Shown piece after piece: positions 41,748-51,748 of a stretch of DNA of 64,000 bases (positions are counted from its first letter, which is position 1; every line of letters starts with the position of its first letter). Where the stretch lies: the NCBI GenBank assembly GCA_017999985.1, contig JAGNKU010000012.1, forward strand, positions 1 through 64,000. The letters are read 5' to 3'. The DNA is from Phycisphaerae bacterium. GTDB taxonomy: Bacteria; Planctomycetota; Phycisphaerae; UBA1845; Fen-1342. The notes beneath the pieces were generated by a model, which worked only from the letters and a program-made list of their open reading frames with translations, did not search any database and had not been told where the DNA came from. The position numbers and the translations under genes are program-made.

Positions 41748-44399
41748 ATGAGCATTGGTCGTCGGTGCTGCGTACTGCCGTTGATTCTGTTCGCGTTGGT
41801 CGCGGGTGCGGAAGCGCAGCAGCCCTCCGCGCAGCTTGCGGCGCTGCTCGCGAAGCTCCCGGCGGAGACGCCGGCGGTGCGGGCGGAATTGCTGATACTG
41901 GGGGTGGAAGACATTCGCACGCTATGTGCAATGCTGAAGGAGCCTGGGCCGGGCGAGGACACGCAGGTCCGGCTGGCTTTGCACGGGCTGGCATTCGCCG
42001 TCGCGGATCCGCAGCGCGCCACTGAGCGCAAGACGTATATCGATGCGCTGATCGCCGCGCTGCGCGCCGCTCCGCCGCCGGCGGACGTGCCCTTCGTCGT
42101 TGAGCAGTTGCAGCTTGTCGGCGGCCCGGACGCCTGTGCGGCGCTGGGGCGGGTACTGGTGCCCGGCGCGACGGAAGCTGTCTGTGATGCTGCCGCGCGA
42201 ACCCTGCAAATAATCGGCGGCGATCCGGCGGTCGCGGCGCTCCGTGCAGCGCTGCCGGCGCTCAGCGGGCGCTGTCGTCTCTCGGTGATCGCAGCTCTCG
42301 GTGCGCTTCGTGACGAGGCATCCGTGGCCGTTCTGCTCGCCGATGCGAAGTCTGATGATCGTGCACTGCGTCTGGCCGCGCTGGATGCGCTGGCCGGCAT
42401 CGGCGACTCGCGTGCCCGCGACGTGCTGATGCCGGCTGCCGCGGCCGACTCCTGGTACGAACGTTCGCGCGCCACGGATAACCTGCTGGTACTCGCGGCT
42501 CGGTTGGGAGCCGCGAAGCAGGCTGACGCAGCCGCGTCCATCCTGCGTGAGCTGCTCAAGACGCGAGTCGATCCGGCGGATACGCACGTGCGTTGCGCGG
42601 CCCTGCATCAACTGGCCGCTGTGTGCGCCGACGGTGCGGTCCCCGACCTTCTGGCGGCGCTCGCTGACGAGAACCCGCAGGTGCGTGCCGCGGCAGCGAA
42701 CGCCGCGGCTGGCGTTCCGGGTGAAGCGGTGACGAACGCGCTGGTGGCCGGTTTCGAGTCGGCATCGGAGTTGGCCCGTGTTGCGCTGCTGGAGGTCTTT
42801 GCGCGTCGCGGCGATGCGGCGGCGCTGCCGACGGTCATCAAGGCGTTCAACGACCCGATCAAAGAGGTGCGTGTTGCCGCTTTCGCGACGGCGGCGGCGC
42901 TCAGCGGCGAGCGGGCCGTTGCACCGCTCCTCACTGTCTTCATGCGCGACGACGCGGACGAGTTGCAGGCCGCGCACACGGCGCTCGCACGCATTCCGGG
43001 CGTGGAAGTGACCGACAAGATCATCACGCTGATGTCGAACCTGCCGCCGCGCGTGCGGGCCCACGTCCTCGGCGTGCTGGCCGCGCGGCCGAAGCCGTCC
43101 ACGCTGGAGCCGATCTTCAACGCGGCGAAGGACGCCGACGCCGGCGTGCGCCTGGCGGCGATCCGGGCGCTGGCCGAACTGGCCGACGATGCGTCCGTGC
43201 CGGCGCTGCTCGCCCTGTTGCGCGGGGCCGAGACGGACGATGAACGCACCGCGGCCGGCGAGGCCATCGCCGCGGTGTGTCTGCGGGCCGCGGATCGCGC
43301 GCGGGCGGCGGGTCTGGTGGCGGGCGTGCTCAGGGACGCGCCGGTGCCGGTGAAGTGCGCACTGTTGCCGGCGCTCGGGCGCGTGGGTGGCAAGGCGGCG
43401 CTTGATGCCACGCTGGCCGCGCTTGGTGACACGGAGCCGACGGTCCGCGAGTCAGCCACACGCGCATTCGCCGAATGGCCCGACGCCACGCCGGCGCCGC
43501 ACGTGCTCAAGCTCGTGCAGACAGCGACGGACGCGAAATCGCAGGTGCTGACGCTGCGGGCGTACGTCCGCATGATTGGCCTCGGCCCGGAGCGGCCGGC
43601 CGCCGACACGCTGGCCATGTGCACCGCAGCCCTGGCGGCGGCCCAGCGCCCCGAGGAAAAGAAGCTCGTGCTGGCGCGCCTGGGCGAGGTGAAGGAACCC
43701 GCGGCGCTCGAGCTGCTTATGCCGTATCTCGCGGACGAAGCGCTGCGGGCTGAGGCGGCGTCGGCGATGCTGAACGTGGTCGAGGCGCTCATCCCCGCGC
43801 GCTGCCAGGACGCCCGCGGCGCCCTCGACCGGATCTCGGCGGACCAGTGGCCGGACGCGCTTCGCGAGCGGGCGGACGCGGTCCGGCGGCGGCTGGAACG
43901 CTTCGAAGGGTACATCACGGACTGGTGGGTGGCGGGTCCGTACACCGAGAAAGACAAGGCCGGGCACCAACTGCTCGACATGGTGCTTCCGCCGGAAGAG
44001 GCCGGCGCCAAGGACGTGAACTGGCGCAAGCAGCCGGTGAACTCCGATCCCGAGTCAGCCTGGTGGATCGACCTGAACGCGACGATGGCCGGCGATCACC
44101 GCGCGGCCTACGCTTTCACGCACGTGAAATCGCCGAGCGCCCAGAAGCTGCGGTTTGATCTGGGCAGCGACGACGGCGTGAAGGTCTGGCTGAACGGTGC
44201 CCTCGTGCACACCAACAACACCCATCGCGGCATCTCGCCGGGTGAGGACAAGGTCGTCGTGACAGTCAACGAGGGCTGGAATACGCTGCTCATCAAGGTG
44301 ACCAATGACGATGGTGGTTGGGCCCTGTGTGCTCGTTTGCGAACGCCGGAAGGCGGCAATCCGCCGGACGTTTACGCCGAGGCGGGCGATCATCCCTGA
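41748..44399 (+). CDS. secreted HEAT-repeat protein with C-terminal carbohydrate-binding-like domain
   Basis: 883 aa; start 41748 has TAGGAG upstream and a signal peptide (LILFALVAGAEAQ). Residues ~30-720 are Ala-rich HEAT/PBS repeats at roughly 31-residue spacing. Residues ~725-883 (YITDWWVAGPYTEKDKAG..., RFDLGSDDGVKVWLNGALV, VNEGWNTLLIKVTND) match the beta-sandwich often attached to planctomycete sugar-active proteins. Likely a periplasmic scaffold or substrate binder of the cluster. Confidence 0.78.
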   Translation: MSIGRRCCVLPLILFALVAGAEAQQPSAQLAALLAKLPAETPAVRAELLILGVEDIRTLCAMLKEPGPGEDTQVRLALHGLAFAVADPQRATERKTYIDALIAALRAAPPPADVPFVVEQLQLVGGPDACAALGRVLVPGATEAVCDAAARTLQIIGGDPAVAALRAALPALSGRCRLSVIAALGALRDEASVAVLLADAKSDDRALRLAALDALAGIGDSRARDVLMPAAAADSWYERSRATDNLLVLAARLGAAKQADAAASILRELLKTRVDPADTHVRCAALHQLAAVCADGAVPDLLAALADENPQVRAAAANAAAGVPGEAVTNALVAGFESASELARVALLEVFARRGDAAALPTVIKAFNDPIKEVRVAAFATAAALSGERAVAPLLTVFMRDDADELQAAHTALARIPGVEVTDKIITLMSNLPPRVRAHVLGVLAARPKPSTLEPIFNAAKDADAGVRLAAIRALAELADDASVPALLALLRGAETDDERTAAGEAIAAVCLRAADRARAAGLVAGVLRDAPVPVKCALLPALGRVGGKAALDATLAALGDTEPTVRESATRAFAEWPDATPAPHVLKLVQTATDAKSQVLTLRAYVRMIGLGPERPAADTLAMCTAALAAAQRPEEKKLVLARLGEVKEPAALELLMPYLADEALRAEAASAMLNVVEALIPARCQDARGALDRISADQWPDALRERADAVRRRLERFEGYITDWWVAGPYTEKDKAGHQLLDMVLPPEEAGAKDVNWRKQPVNSDPESAWWIDLNATMAGDHRAAYAFTHVKSPSAQKLRFDLGSDDGVKVWLNGALVHTNNTHRGISPGEDKVVVTVNEGWNTLLIKVTNDDGGWALCARLRTPEGGNPPDVYAEAGDHP

Positions 44400-44457
44400 A
44401 CTCGCGGGGTGGCCACTGGCCGCCGAGCGCGACTGGCTTGAGACCTGGAGAACCCTG

Positions 44458-45909
44458 ATGCGATCCGTACGTGCTTCCGCGACGATTCTGAGCTCGATCA
44501 TTGCGACCCTGATGGCCGGCGGCCCGGCCTGTGCGGACGAGGGCGTCCCGCCGGACGCCCGTGCGAAGATCCGCGCCGCCGCGCCGCAGCAGGCGCCGGC
44601 CAAGCCCGCGCAGGCGCGCCGTCTGCTGGTTTACACGGCGTGTCAGGGCTTCCGTCACAGTGCGATCCCGTATTGCACGGCGGCGCTGGAGATTCTCGGT
44701 GAGAAGACCGGCGCGTTCAGCGTGGTCGCGAGCGATGATCCAGCCGTGTTCAAGCCGGAGTCGCTCAACACGTTCGACGCGGTCTGCTTCAACAACACGA
44801 CCGGCGAGCTATTCGAAGACGCGACGCTGAAGCAGGCGCTGCTGGACTTCATCCGGGGCGGCAAGGGCATTGTTGGGATTCACGCGGCCACCGACTGCTT
44901 CTACAACTGGCCGGAATTTGGCGCGCTGATGGGCGGCTACTTCGACGGGCATCCATGGAATGAAACCGTCACCGTGAAGCTCGACGAGCCGGGGCACCCG
45001 GTCAACGCTGCTTTCGGCGGGAAGCCCTTCGAGATCGCGGACGAGATTTACCAGTTCAAGGAGCCGTACACACGTCATGCGCTGCGCGTGCTGCTCAGCC
45101 TCGACACCGACAAGACGAACATGACCCGCGACGGGATCAAGCGCACCGACAAGGACTTCGCCGTGAGTTGGGTGCGCAACTACGGTCTCGGCCGCCTGTT
45201 CTACTGCTCGCTCGGGCATCGCGAGGAGATTTTCTGTAACCCGGCGGTGCTCGGGCACTACCTCGCCGGTATCCAGTTCGCGCTCGGCGATCTGCCGGCC
45301 GACGCGACGCCCAGTGCCCGGATCGCCGCCGACGGCTGGACCACGCTGTTCAACGGTCAGGACCTGAGCGGCTGGATCACCAAGCCCGGCAGTTGGGTGG
45401 TTGAGGACGGCGTCCTGGCCCGCAAGGGCGGCGGCGACATCTGGACCGAGCAGCTCTTCGGTGACTTCACGCTCGACCTCGAGTTCAAGTTCGAGCCCGA
45501 GGCCAACAGCGGCATCTTCTTCCGCACCGGCGACATCAAGGACTGCGTGCAGACCGGCATCGAGATGCAGGTGATTGATTCATTTGGCAAGCCGGCGGCC
45601 GACAAGCACGATTGCGGTGCCATCTATGACTGCCTTGCGCCGCGCAAGAACGTGGTCAAGAAGGCGGGCGAGTGGAACCACGTGACGCTCACCTGTCGCG
45701 GTCCGCGCATCCAGGTGGAGCTGAACGGCGAGGCGATCGTCGACATGAACCTCGACGAGTGGACCACGGCCCACCAGAACCCCGACGGCACCGAGAACAA
45801 GTTCAACACGGCGTACAAGGACATGCCGCGCCGCGGCCGCATCGGCTTTCAGGACCACGGTAAGTCGGTGTGGTATCGCAATATCCGGTTGAAGCGGCTG
45901 GATTCGTAG
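44458..45909 (+). CDS. secreted ThuA domain fused to DUF1080 (3-keto-disaccharide hydrolase)
   Basis: 483 aa; start 44458 gives a signal peptide and has CTGGAG upstream. Residues ~52-285 are ThuA-like (LLVYTACQGFRHSAIP, GIVGIHAATDCFYNWPEFGALMGGYFDGHPW). Residues ~300-480 are DUF1080 (WTTLFNGQDLSGW, FEPEANSGIFFRTG, EWNHVTLTCRGPRIQVELNG), a lectin-like fold shown in other bacteria to hydrolyse 3-keto-glycosides. Such hydrolases act after a Gfo/Idh/MocA dehydrogenase has made the 3-keto sugar, which matches the cluster's two dehydrogenases. Last gene of the cluster. Confidence 0.88.
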   Translation: MRSVRASATILSSIIATLMAGGPACADEGVPPDARAKIRAAAPQQAPAKPAQARRLLVYTACQGFRHSAIPYCTAALEILGEKTGAFSVVASDDPAVFKPESLNTFDAVCFNNTTGELFEDATLKQALLDFIRGGKGIVGIHAATDCFYNWPEFGALMGGYFDGHPWNETVTVKLDEPGHPVNAAFGGKPFEIADEIYQFKEPYTRHALRVLLSLDTDKTNMTRDGIKRTDKDFAVSWVRNYGLGRLFYCSLGHREEIFCNPAVLGHYLAGIQFALGDLPADATPSARIAADGWTTLFNGQDLSGWITKPGSWVVEDGVLARKGGGDIWTEQLFGDFTLDLEFKFEPEANSGIFFRTGDIKDCVQTGIEMQVIDSFGKPAADKHDCGAIYDCLAPRKNVVKKAGEWNHVTLTCRGPRIQVELNGEAIVDMNLDEWTTAHQNPDGTENKFNTAYKDMPRRGRIGFQDHGKSVWYRNIRLKRLDS

Positions 45910-45944
45910 GGGGGCGGCGGACGGGGTGCGGTAGAGCCCGGCCG

Positions 45945-47126
45945 TTACGCGGCGCTGCCGGCCAGCGTGACGTTGCGCCCGTTTTCCCCGGCTTCGAAGT
46001 AGTGCGCCCGCGCCATGTCCACGGCCATTCGCGCCGGCGCGTTCTCGTTCACGCGCGTCCGCGTGTCGACGCGGCAAACGATGTGGGCATGTCGCGGCGT
46101 GCTGCAATACACGTCCGTGCGGTCGCCCAGCGGCTCAACGACGGAGACCTGCGTGTTCAGCACGGCGTCCGCGGATGGGCCGGCGGGGCTGAGGGCCTCG
46201 GGGCGGACGCCGAGCGTCAGCGGCTGACCCACGAGCGGCAGCAGCCGGTCGCGGTGCGTGGCGTGCACGGCGAGGCGGTTGTCGCCTTCGTCGAACAGCA
46301 GCCGGTCGCCCTCGCGGACGAGCTTCCCCTCGAAGAAGTTCATCGGCGGCGTGCCGACGAAACCCGCGACGAAGCGGTTCGTGGGGTGCTCGTAGACGTC
46401 GTAGGGCGTCGCGCACTGGTGGATCAGACCGTCTTTCATCACCACGACGCGGTCGCCCAGCGTCATGGCCTCTTCCTGGTCATGCGTGACGTAGACCGTC
46501 GTCGTCTGCACCTGCCGATGCAGGCGCTTCAGTTCGGCGCGCATTCCGATGCGCAGCTTCGCGTCCAGGTTCGAGAGCGGCTCGTCGAACAGAAAGGCCT
46601 TCGGCTGCCGGACGATCGCGCGCCCGACCGCGACGCGCTGCCGCTGCCCGCCCGACAGGGCCCGCGGCCGGCGGTTGAGCAGCTCCTGGATGCCGAGGAT
46701 GCTGGCGGCCTCCTGCACGCGGCGGTCGATCTCCTGGCGCTCCTGGCGGGCCTGTTTCCAGTAGGGGTGCGCGACGAGAAAGCCGAGGGGGTTGTCGAAC
46801 GCGGCGTACTTGCGGCGCAGCAGCAGGCCGAACGCCATGTTCTTATACACCGTCATGTGCGGGTACAGGGCGTAGTTCTGGAAGACCATGGCGATGTCGC
46901 GGTCTTTCGGGGCGACGCCGTTGACGACGCGGTCGCCGATGCGGATGGTGCCGGCGGTGATGTCCTCGAGGCCGGCGATCATGCGCAGGGTGGTGCTCTT
47001 GCCGCAGCCGGAGGGGCCGACGAGGACGACGAACTCGCGATCGTGGATTTGCAGGGAGATGTTGTCGACCGCCCGCACGTCACCGGGATAGATCTTGGTG
47101 ACGCCTTCGAGATGCACCTCGGCCAT
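45945..47126 (-). CDS. ugpC: sugar ABC transporter ATP-binding protein, UgpC/MalK type
   Basis: 393 aa from ATG 47126 (GAGG upstream). Walker A GPSGCGKST, Q-loop FQNYALYPHMTV, signature LSGGQRQR, Walker B AFLFDEPLSNLD, and the C-terminal MOBE/TOBE-type domain with LGVRPEAL. A ~25-residue insert follows GLLLRRKY (AAFDNPLGFLVAHPYWKQ). The ATPase would energise a CUT1 sugar importer, but no permease or binding-protein gene is beside it, as usual for a shared ATPase. Convergent with the cluster above, 35 bp apart. Confidence 0.88.
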   Translation of the reverse strand: MAEVHLEGVTKIYPGDVRAVDNISLQIHDREFVVLVGPSGCGKSTTLRMIAGLEDITAGTIRIGDRVVNGVAPKDRDIAMVFQNYALYPHMTVYKNMAFGLLLRRKYAAFDNPLGFLVAHPYWKQARQERQEIDRRVQEAASILGIQELLNRRPRALSGGQRQRVAVGRAIVRQPKAFLFDEPLSNLDAKLRIGMRAELKRLHRQVQTTTVYVTHDQEEAMTLGDRVVVMKDGLIHQCATPYDVYEHPTNRFVAGFVGTPPMNFFEGKLVREGDRLLFDEGDNRLAVHATHRDRLLPLVGQPLTLGVRPEALSPAGPSADAVLNTQVSVVEPLGDRTDVYCSTPRHAHIVCRVDTRTRVNENAPARMAVDMARAHYFEAGENGRNVTLAGSAA

Positions 47127-47520
47127 GGTCGCCTCGCTCGCTACGCCTGCCGCGCCCCGGACATAAGTCGGCTGGTCGGATGAATATACGTGCGGGGCGG
47201 GTGCGGGGTCAACTGCCGGACGGCGTCCCGGGTGCGGCGCGCGGCTGTCGCGGCAGGCCCGAGAATTACGCCCCGGCGTCCGCATGCGCGGCAGTCAAAC
47301 CGCGCGGTCGAAAAAAGTACGCCCGCCGTTTGCCGCGCCCGTCCGGCGATTTCTACACTTGATCGGGTTCGCGGTCGGCAACGCGAAACGGAGCGACTCG
47401 AAGTCGCTGGGCAGTACGGCGAAGCGCTGCACGCGGATCGCAAAGGGTGGTCGACTGTGATGACAGCCGCCACCCGTTTTGTTTTGGCCAGCAGAGCGCC
47501 CGCGGCCGGGCCCGGCTCGG
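47127..47520. other. intergenic, no gene recognised
   Basis: 394 bp between the giant dockerin protein gene and ugpC. No repeat family of the window occurs here. One small hairpin (GCGACT-CGA-AGTCGC, 47393-47407) lies behind the dockerin gene stop without a T-tract. The open frames here have no domain signal. Confidence 0.5.
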
Positions 47521-50500
47521 CTAATTGACGCAGCCGACCACGATTCTCCAGCGGTTGTTGCCCTTCGCGCACGGATAATAATCCAGCATCAAGTTGCCAA
47601 ACTGATCCACGGCCGTGAACCGACCGTAAATCGTCGTGCCCTGCGGGTACGTGCTCGTGCTGGTTACCATCGCGCTCGGGCATGCAGTGCCCAACGTCAA
47701 GGGGGTGAACGCGTCCAGACCGGGAATCGCTGTGCCTGCGTCATAGTCGCTGCAGCTCGCGTACGCTTCCACATGGGCGAGAAACTCGGCCGTCACGGAG
47801 AGGCGGAACCGCTTCGCCGTCGCATTCGTCTGCGTGATCTGGAACCAGTCGGGATCGTAATACCCCTGTCCATTGATCTCCTGCGCGGACACCCGGCCGC
47901 AGTACGTGCCGCCGCACGCGAACACCATGTAGTGCGGCCCCGGCGCGTTCGGATCGTCGCAGCCGGCGTTTGTGTCATCCAAGAACGCGTCGTCGCACGC
48001 ACCATCCAGATCAACCCCCGCGCATGAGTACGCGCAAGGTGCGCAACTACCGGCTTCAGTCAGCGCAAGGTAGTAGCACTTGCCAATGTCCGCCCAACCG
48101 GTCGGATACACACGCAGCCAGAAAGTCCCGGCCGGGTAGCAGCGCGCCGTGTAGATGCCGGCATCGTAGCATGCCGGCACGTCCAGCCCCTCAATTGGAC
48201 CTGCAGCGCAGTTGCTGGCCGGCCAGATTTCCCAGGTCGCGGGAAAGTCGGCGAACAGGTACACCTTGAAACGCCGCCGCGCAGTGAGCGTGATTTCATA
48301 CCAGTCGTAGTCCTTCTGCAGGACGCCACTCTCCTGCCAGGTGCCGGTGTGCGCTAACCAGGCGTTGACCGGCTCGAAGCCCAGTGCGAGGCGTGGCCCC
48401 GGTGGGGCGGCGGCGTCGCAACCGCTGTTGTAGGTATCAACATAGCCCGGCCCGAGTGGCTCGGCGAACTCGGTGTCCCCGTGTGGATGGTCGTCACACG
48501 GGCACGGCGGGGGGCCGGCGTAGAGTGTAACCTGATATTCGCTGCCAGGGTCGTTGCCGCCCTGCGGGCATGGGTAGCCGTGCAAGAGGGGGCCCTGCTC
48601 ATCTTCCGGCGTAACCAGGAACCAATAATCCCCCGGCCGGTAACACGCGTTGCTGCTGAAGCTTTCCGGAAGACACGGCGTGAAGAGCGTGTCCACCCAG
48701 AAGTAGTAAACGGAACAGTCTTCCGGCGGAGCTCCGTATATGCCGCCGCCGAGGTCGCTGAAGAGCATCGTGGCCCGGATGGGGACTTCCGTGTTCACCT
48801 CCCAATGGACCTGTGTAAACAAGGGCAGGGTGATCAAGTACCAATCGGAATCACGACGCCCCGCCAGGGCCCACACCGTCCCGCAGACCGTTACTGGTGC
48901 GTATGGGTCGAGGGGCAGGGGTTCAAACGCATAAGGTACAGTAACGCAGCCGCCGTTGGGATCGGGGTGGTTGGGGTCGTCGTCACACTCGCCCGGATGG
49001 CCGGTCGCCGTGCCCTCGATGTATGAGCCTGTTGGGCAGGGACTGATGGAGCAGCATTCCGTGGCGGGCAAGGCATCCACATGCAGCCGATAGTCCGCTC
49101 CACAGCGCACGGCCTGCCCGGGCGCGGGCGTGATCACCACGTAGAACGCACCCGGCAACATGCACCGCGCGTTTAGTGCGACCTCTGCGCAGCGCGGACC
49201 GGTCACCGGGGCGGCGATCTCGCGGGCTCCAGCACACTCATCCACGCCGTCGCCGGCGAGGTACAACTGGACCCGTGGGGCAAACTCCGCCGTCACCGCG
49301 ACCTGAATGAAGCTGGCCGTGCTCGTCTCGAAGCGATACCAGTCCGCGTCCGCGTAGGGCGACCCCTGAATGCTCGTCGTCCCCGACTCGCCGTAGATCG
49401 TTTGTCCGATGCTAAGCGGCGAGAATACCGGCGGGTACGAACCGCAGCCGCCGTTGAACACATCAACGATGCTGGCCCCATCGCACACGACGGGCCCCGG
49501 GCAGGCCGCACCGGTGTGCTCCACCAGCAGGGCGACGAACGGGTTAATATCGCCGAACGCGCCCTGTCCGTACAGACTGTCACAGTTGACGTCGCCGTTT
49601 CGCAGATTGCAGTCGCCGTATTGCCCCCGCCAGGCCGCGAGGTCCGTCAGGTACAGCACAAACGGATTGATGTCCTTGAAGTTGATCGTCCCGTCGCAGT
49701 TCAGATCGCCGACACACACCGGCGAATAGACGGACGGCGCGCAATCCTCCGGCTCAGTCTCAAGCCAGGCCCCCGGAGGCACGACGACCGTGCAGCAACC
49801 GCCGGCCGGCCACGGTTCGCAGGTTGTGCCCCAGCCCGCCCAGTACGAACCCTGCACGCGGGATGCGGAGCCGCAATCACCGCACCCGGGTGGGCATGGA
49901 ATGGGCAGAGGGTTCTGCGACAGGCACGCCACGAACGCGCCGAGATCGCCTTCCCCGCACCAGATGCCGTCGCAATTCAGGTCCGCGTTCAACGGATCAC
50001 AATCGGGGTAGGTCAGGACCCACTCCCGGAATGAATAGCACAAGAGTTGCCACGCATTGATATCGAAGACGTCGACTCCACCATCGCAGTTGATGTCCCC
50101 AAGACAGCGCGGCGTCGGCGGGCTTTCGCAGTCCCGGAACACCGTCAGTTCGCAGGTCCCGTCGTCGAAGCAGCAGGCTCCGAGGGCTTCCCCGCACGGC
50201 GGCGTCAGAGCGGCGCACGGCGTCTCTGGCTGGAATCGACCACCGATGCTGCTGCAATAGAACTCGCTGGTGTTTTCGACGCACTGCATTGTGCGATCGT
50301 CGCAGCACGCCCCGCCGACCCACCCGTGCAGGCAATACACGAGATCGCACCGATCCGTCACCGGCGGGCCGGGAATGGTGCCGCCGATCTCGTACCACTG
50401 GTAGAACTTGCTGTCGCCTTCGTTGGATCCTGCCCACAGGAAGTAGCAGCCTGGACGGCCGTGACCCGCGACGGTGAACCAGCCGGATGTGAGACCTACC

Positions 50501-51159
50501 GGCGCGTTCAGAATGGCGGTGAACTCCCAGAGCGTCGCCGGAACGGCGGCGAACACCACCGTGTCTCCCGTGTCGACGGCGGTGGCGACGATGTTGTCCG
50601 AGTACACAGGCGCGGCGGTGTCCGGCGCGCCGTCGACATCGGCGTAGAACTGGACGCGGAACAGGTGCTGCGGCTTTACGCAACCGTTGGTCGCATCGTC
50701 GACATACACACCGCGCCATGCGACGGCGCCGATGGCGCGGTCGATCGTCACGCCGGGCGGGGGGAAATTCTCGCAGCGCACGCGCTGGCACGGCGCCGGC
50801 CCCGGATTGCAGAATTCCAGATCCGAGTAGAAGTACCATTGCGTCGTGCCGCACGGGCCGTGATCCTGCCCGCAGAGCGCCCCCGGTGGACATTCCTCGC
50901 CGGCCCGCCCAGTGGTCGCGCGCGGCGGCGCGGCGGATAGCCCTAGTGCGTCAACGTGGTCCGGCGCGAGCGCCGCGGCTCCCGGCGCGGAAAAGTCGGG
51001 CGGCCGGACCATTGAATCATCCCGATCGTGGAGGCTCCACTGCGGCGCGCTCATCCCGGCCACAGGGCAGACGCTAAACATCAGCACCAGCGTGTGCGCG
51101 CGGGCGAATCCGCCCGGCTCCATAATCCGGCGGCGCGCTGGCCGTTTCTCGCTCATCAT
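47521..51159 (-). CDS. giant secreted Cys-rich protein with dockerin-like and PPC-like repeats
   Basis: 1212 aa from ATG 51159 (the longer frame has no signal). A hydrophobic stretch at ~15-35 serves as signal. The mature part has very many Cys and Asp. Dockerin-like calcium motifs near ~355-420 (GDINCDGGVDVFDINAW, ADLNCDGIWCGEGDLGAF) and ~485-550 (GDLNCDGTINFKDINPFVLYL, GDVNCDS...FGDINPFV). Four repeats with a DWYRFET / DWYLITL / DWYEITL / DWFQITQ core at ~605, 770, 950 and 1105 look like bacterial pre-peptidase C-terminal domains. No catalytic domain is recognised. Cell-surface or matrix function is inferred. Confidence 0.8.
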   Translation of the reverse strand: MMSEKRPARRRIMEPGGFARAHTLVLMFSVCPVAGMSAPQWSLHDRDDSMVRPPDFSAPGAAALAPDHVDALGLSAAPPRATTGRAGEECPPGALCGQDHGPCGTTQWYFYSDLEFCNPGPAPCQRVRCENFPPPGVTIDRAIGAVAWRGVYVDDATNGCVKPQHLFRVQFYADVDGAPDTAAPVYSDNIVATAVDTGDTVVFAAVPATLWEFTAILNAPVGLTSGWFTVAGHGRPGCYFLWAGSNEGDSKFYQWYEIGGTIPGPPVTDRCDLVYCLHGWVGGACCDDRTMQCVENTSEFYCSSIGGRFQPETPCAALTPPCGEALGACCFDDGTCELTVFRDCESPPTPRCLGDINCDGGVDVFDINAWQLLCYSFREWVLTYPDCDPLNADLNCDGIWCGEGDLGAFVACLSQNPLPIPCPPGCGDCGSASRVQGSYWAGWGTTCEPWPAGGCCTVVVPPGAWLETEPEDCAPSVYSPVCVGDLNCDGTINFKDINPFVLYLTDLAAWRGQYGDCNLRNGDVNCDSLYGQGAFGDINPFVALLVEHTGAACPGPVVCDGASIVDVFNGGCGSYPPVFSPLSIGQTIYGESGTTSIQGSPYADADWYRFETSTASFIQVAVTAEFAPRVQLYLAGDGVDECAGAREIAAPVTGPRCAEVALNARCMLPGAFYVVITPAPGQAVRCGADYRLHVDALPATECCSISPCPTGSYIEGTATGHPGECDDDPNHPDPNGGCVTVPYAFEPLPLDPYAPVTVCGTVWALAGRRDSDWYLITLPLFTQVHWEVNTEVPIRATMLFSDLGGGIYGAPPEDCSVYYFWVDTLFTPCLPESFSSNACYRPGDYWFLVTPEDEQGPLLHGYPCPQGGNDPGSEYQVTLYAGPPPCPCDDHPHGDTEFAEPLGPGYVDTYNSGCDAAAPPGPRLALGFEPVNAWLAHTGTWQESGVLQKDYDWYEITLTARRRFKVYLFADFPATWEIWPASNCAAGPIEGLDVPACYDAGIYTARCYPAGTFWLRVYPTGWADIGKCYYLALTEAGSCAPCAYSCAGVDLDGACDDAFLDDTNAGCDDPNAPGPHYMVFACGGTYCGRVSAQEINGQGYYDPDWFQITQTNATAKRFRLSVTAEFLAHVEAYASCSDYDAGTAIPGLDAFTPLTLGTACPSAMVTSTSTYPQGTTIYGRFTAVDQFGNLMLDYYPCAKGNNRWRIVVGCVN

Positions 51160-51371
51160 CCACCACCCGTGCGGTGCAGTCCGACAGAAGTGCACTGCCG
51201 CTAATCTTATGAACGTTCCAGAACGAGGGTCAATGGGCAGAGCCAATGGGCCAGGCTAAGCCCCCGTCTGCCCCCGTCTGGTCCGGGCAGGCGCGCCACC
51301 TGACTCCTGAGGGATGAAACTGCCGCCGCGGGCGCCTAATGTATGAGCATGACTTCAGCGGAGGCGCTCTG

Positions 51372-51686
51372 ATGTCCGCACGTACCGTTCACTGTGCCAA
51401 GCTTAATCGCGACCTGCCCGGCCTCGACGATACCACCCCCGATGGTGCGCGGGCCTTGAAGATGGCCACGCTGCTGGGCGGCCCGGACTTGCGGCAGCGC
51501 ATCTACGAGCACGTGTCCGCCGAAGCCTGGGGCATGTGGAAGGACTACATGCTGATGGTCATCAACGAGTACCGGCTGGACCCGACGTCTGACGCCAGCA
51601 ACGCCTTGCTGCGGGAGCACCTGGAGGCGTTCTTGTTCGGGCAGGGCAAACAGATCGCGAAGTACACCCCGCCCACAGGCAAGTGA
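51372..51686 (+). CDS. yggX: probable Fe(II)-trafficking protein YggX
   Basis: 104 aa from ATG 51372 (GGAGG at 51360-51364). The family pattern R.VHCAKL.RDLPGLD...G..LRQRIYEHVSAEAWGMWKDYMLMVINEYRL...LREHLEAFLF matches YggX along the full length, including the N-terminal Cys. In enterobacteria it protects Fe-S clusters from oxidation. It stands alone here, flanked by minus-strand genes. Confidence 0.9.
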   Translation: MSARTVHCAKLNRDLPGLDDTTPDGARALKMATLLGGPDLRQRIYEHVSAEAWGMWKDYMLMVINEYRLDPTSDASNALLREHLEAFLFGQGKQIAKYTPPTGK

Positions 51687-51748
51687 CCGGCGACCTGGCG
51701 GTGTGAGATCTGGCCGCGCCGGCGCGGGATCGTGCGGCGGGTGGTGCA

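Noticed and set aside
45945-47126. ABC importer feeding the sugar-oxidation cluster
   Set aside because: Only the ATPase is present, on the opposite strand, with no permease or binding protein in the window; the link is unsupported.
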